Notes under the pieces: model-generated
Databases searched by the model: none
The model's input: the letters and a program-made list of their open reading frames with translations, nothing else
What the model was told of the DNA's origin: nothing
Origin: Dethiobacter sp.
GTDB taxonomy: Bacteria > Bacillota > Dethiobacteria > DTU022
DNA length: 5,322 nucleotides
Assembly (NCBI GenBank): GCA_018333405.1
Contig: JAGXSR010000044.1
Coordinates: forward strand, 1 to 5,322
Direction: 5' to 3'
Translations under genes and position numbers: made by a program
Shown: one piece after another, positions 4,663-5,322 of the stretch
Position numbering within the stretch: the first letter of the stretch is position 1
Layout: every line of letters begins with the position of its first letter

Positions 4663-5322
4663 TTGATCTCAAGAGTAAACAGCTTACGTATCGGCGCACG
4701 TTATTTTGTGGCGGCAACCCTGATCTTATCGCTCCTGGTTTCCTCTTTCGGTATTGAGCGCTTTTCCTTGGCGCAGGGCGCGGAGGAAACAGTGGAAGAA
4801 CCAGTTGTTGTGGAAAATAATCACAGCGGCGAAAACGTTGAACCGCCGCCGCAATCCGGTGAGACTCCGGCTGAAAACCCGGAAGGCGAGGCAAGTATAA
4901 GCACAGAACAGCCCGACGCCCAAAGCGAACCGGCAGGGACCACGAGTCTTGTCATCCCTGTCACCGGTGTGACGGTAACGCCGGAAACGGCGACCATCAA
5001 TGTTGGAGGCACAGTAGCGCTTACCGCCGCGGTTGAGCCTGCGGAGGCCACAAACCAAGCCGTCGCCTGGGCTTCCGACAATGAAGCGATAGCCACGGTA
5101 GATGCCACTGGCCTGGTCACCGCTGTCGCGGCCGGCGCGGCCACCATCACCGCCGCCACGGCTGAAGGCAACTTTACCGCCACCGGCACGATAAGCGTGT
5201 TCGCAAACGACAACTTCGTCAACCGGGTTGTATTAAGCGGGTTAAGCGGGAAGATCTCCGGGGGCAATGCCGGGGCGACCAAAGAGAGCGGCGAGCCGAA
5301 CCACGGCGGCAATATCGGCGGC
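4663..5322 (+). CDS. Secreted/cell-surface protein with Big_2 Ig-like domain (5' part, cut by the window end)
   Basis: The first 220 codons are present and the frame is open to the window edge. Residues 1-40 are a signal peptide: basic MISRVNSLRIGAR, a hydrophobic core at about 14-31 (FVAATLILSLLVSSFGI), and a likely cleavage near SLA-QG or QGA-EE. Residues 41-95 form an acidic linker rich in Glu, Pro and Ser. Residues about 99-180 are a bacterial Ig-like group 2 (Big_2) domain: VTGVTVTPETATINVGGT, then WASDNEAIATVDATGLVTAV and a closing strand. From 182, DNFVNRVVLSGLSGKISG...NAGATKESGEPNHGG looks like the start of another extracellular beta-rich module. I recall similar N-A-T-x-E-x-G-E-P-N-H motifs from large secreted proteins but cannot name the domain. 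The role is probably adhesion, envelope or matrix; catalysis further downstream cannot be excluded. Expression is controlled by the c-di-GMP-I riboswitch and terminator in its leader. Anchoring and full length are unknown because the C-terminus is missing. Confidence 0.88.
   Translation, partial: MISRVNSLRIGARYFVAATLILSLLVSSFGIERFSLAQGAEETVEEPVVVENNHSGENVEPPPQSGETPAENPEGEASISTEQPDAQSEPAGTTSLVIPVTGVTVTPETATINVGGTVALTAAVEPAEATNQAVAWASDNEAIATVDATGLVTAVAAGAATITAATAEGNFTATGTISVFANDNFVNRVVLSGLSGKISGGNAGATKESGEPNHGGNIGG

Noticed and set aside
4821..5312. 163-codon open frame on the minus strand opposite the Big_2 gene
   Set aside because: Its Ala/Val/Thr/Ser repetitiveness is the mirror of the Ig-like domain codons. 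The plus strand has the ribosome site, signal peptide and domain.

Overview
The window looks like chromosomal DNA of an anaerobic, Gram-positive-type bacterium, most likely a clostridial or Peptococcaceae-like Firmicute with moderately high GC. This placement is inference. It rests on strong AGGAGG-type ribosome binding sites, a TTG start, a large Fe-S/flavin ene-reductase of the 2-enoate reductase family, a cyclic-di-GMP class I riboswitch, and a secreted protein with a bacterial Ig-like (Big_2) domain. No rRNA, tRNA, phage, transposon or CRISPR element was seen.

Layout. (1) Positions 1-93 hold a short palindromic hairpin and the leader of the first gene. (2) Positions 94-2085 (+) encode a 663-residue NADH:flavin oxidoreductase: an FMN TIM barrel, a four-cysteine Fe-S motif and an FAD/NAD(P) module. 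(3) Positions 2086-2168 separate two convergent genes and contain a perfect 15-bp hairpin. (4) On the minus strand, 2169-3263 encodes an inositol-1-phosphate synthase (ino1). Upstream of it on the same strand, 3409-4053 encodes a metallo-beta-lactamase-fold hydrolase. The 145-nt gap between these two has a TATAAT box for ino1, so they may be a loose operon or two units. (5) Positions 4054-4662 form a 609-nt divergent intergenic region. It contains small repeats, a bidirectional terminator-like hairpin, a sigma-A-like promoter, a c-di-GMP-I (GEMM-I) aptamer and an intrinsic terminator. (6) From 4663 to the right edge (+) runs the 5' part of a gene for a secreted, probably cell-surface protein: signal peptide, acidic Pro/Glu-rich linker, Big_2 domain, and the start of another extracellular module.

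The most informative part is the riboswitch unit. The aptamer segment CAGGGGCT (4480-4487) is perfectly complementary to the 5' side of the terminator, AGCCCCTG (4548-4555). The 3' strand of aptamer helix P1 (GGTTC, 4526-4530) is also complementary to GAACC (4559-4563) inside the terminator. Both relations predict that folding of the aptamer frees the terminator, so c-di-GMP would switch the surface-protein gene off by premature termination. That is a prediction from base pairing, not an observation. The other genes are metabolic and show no clear functional link to one another or to the riboswitch unit.
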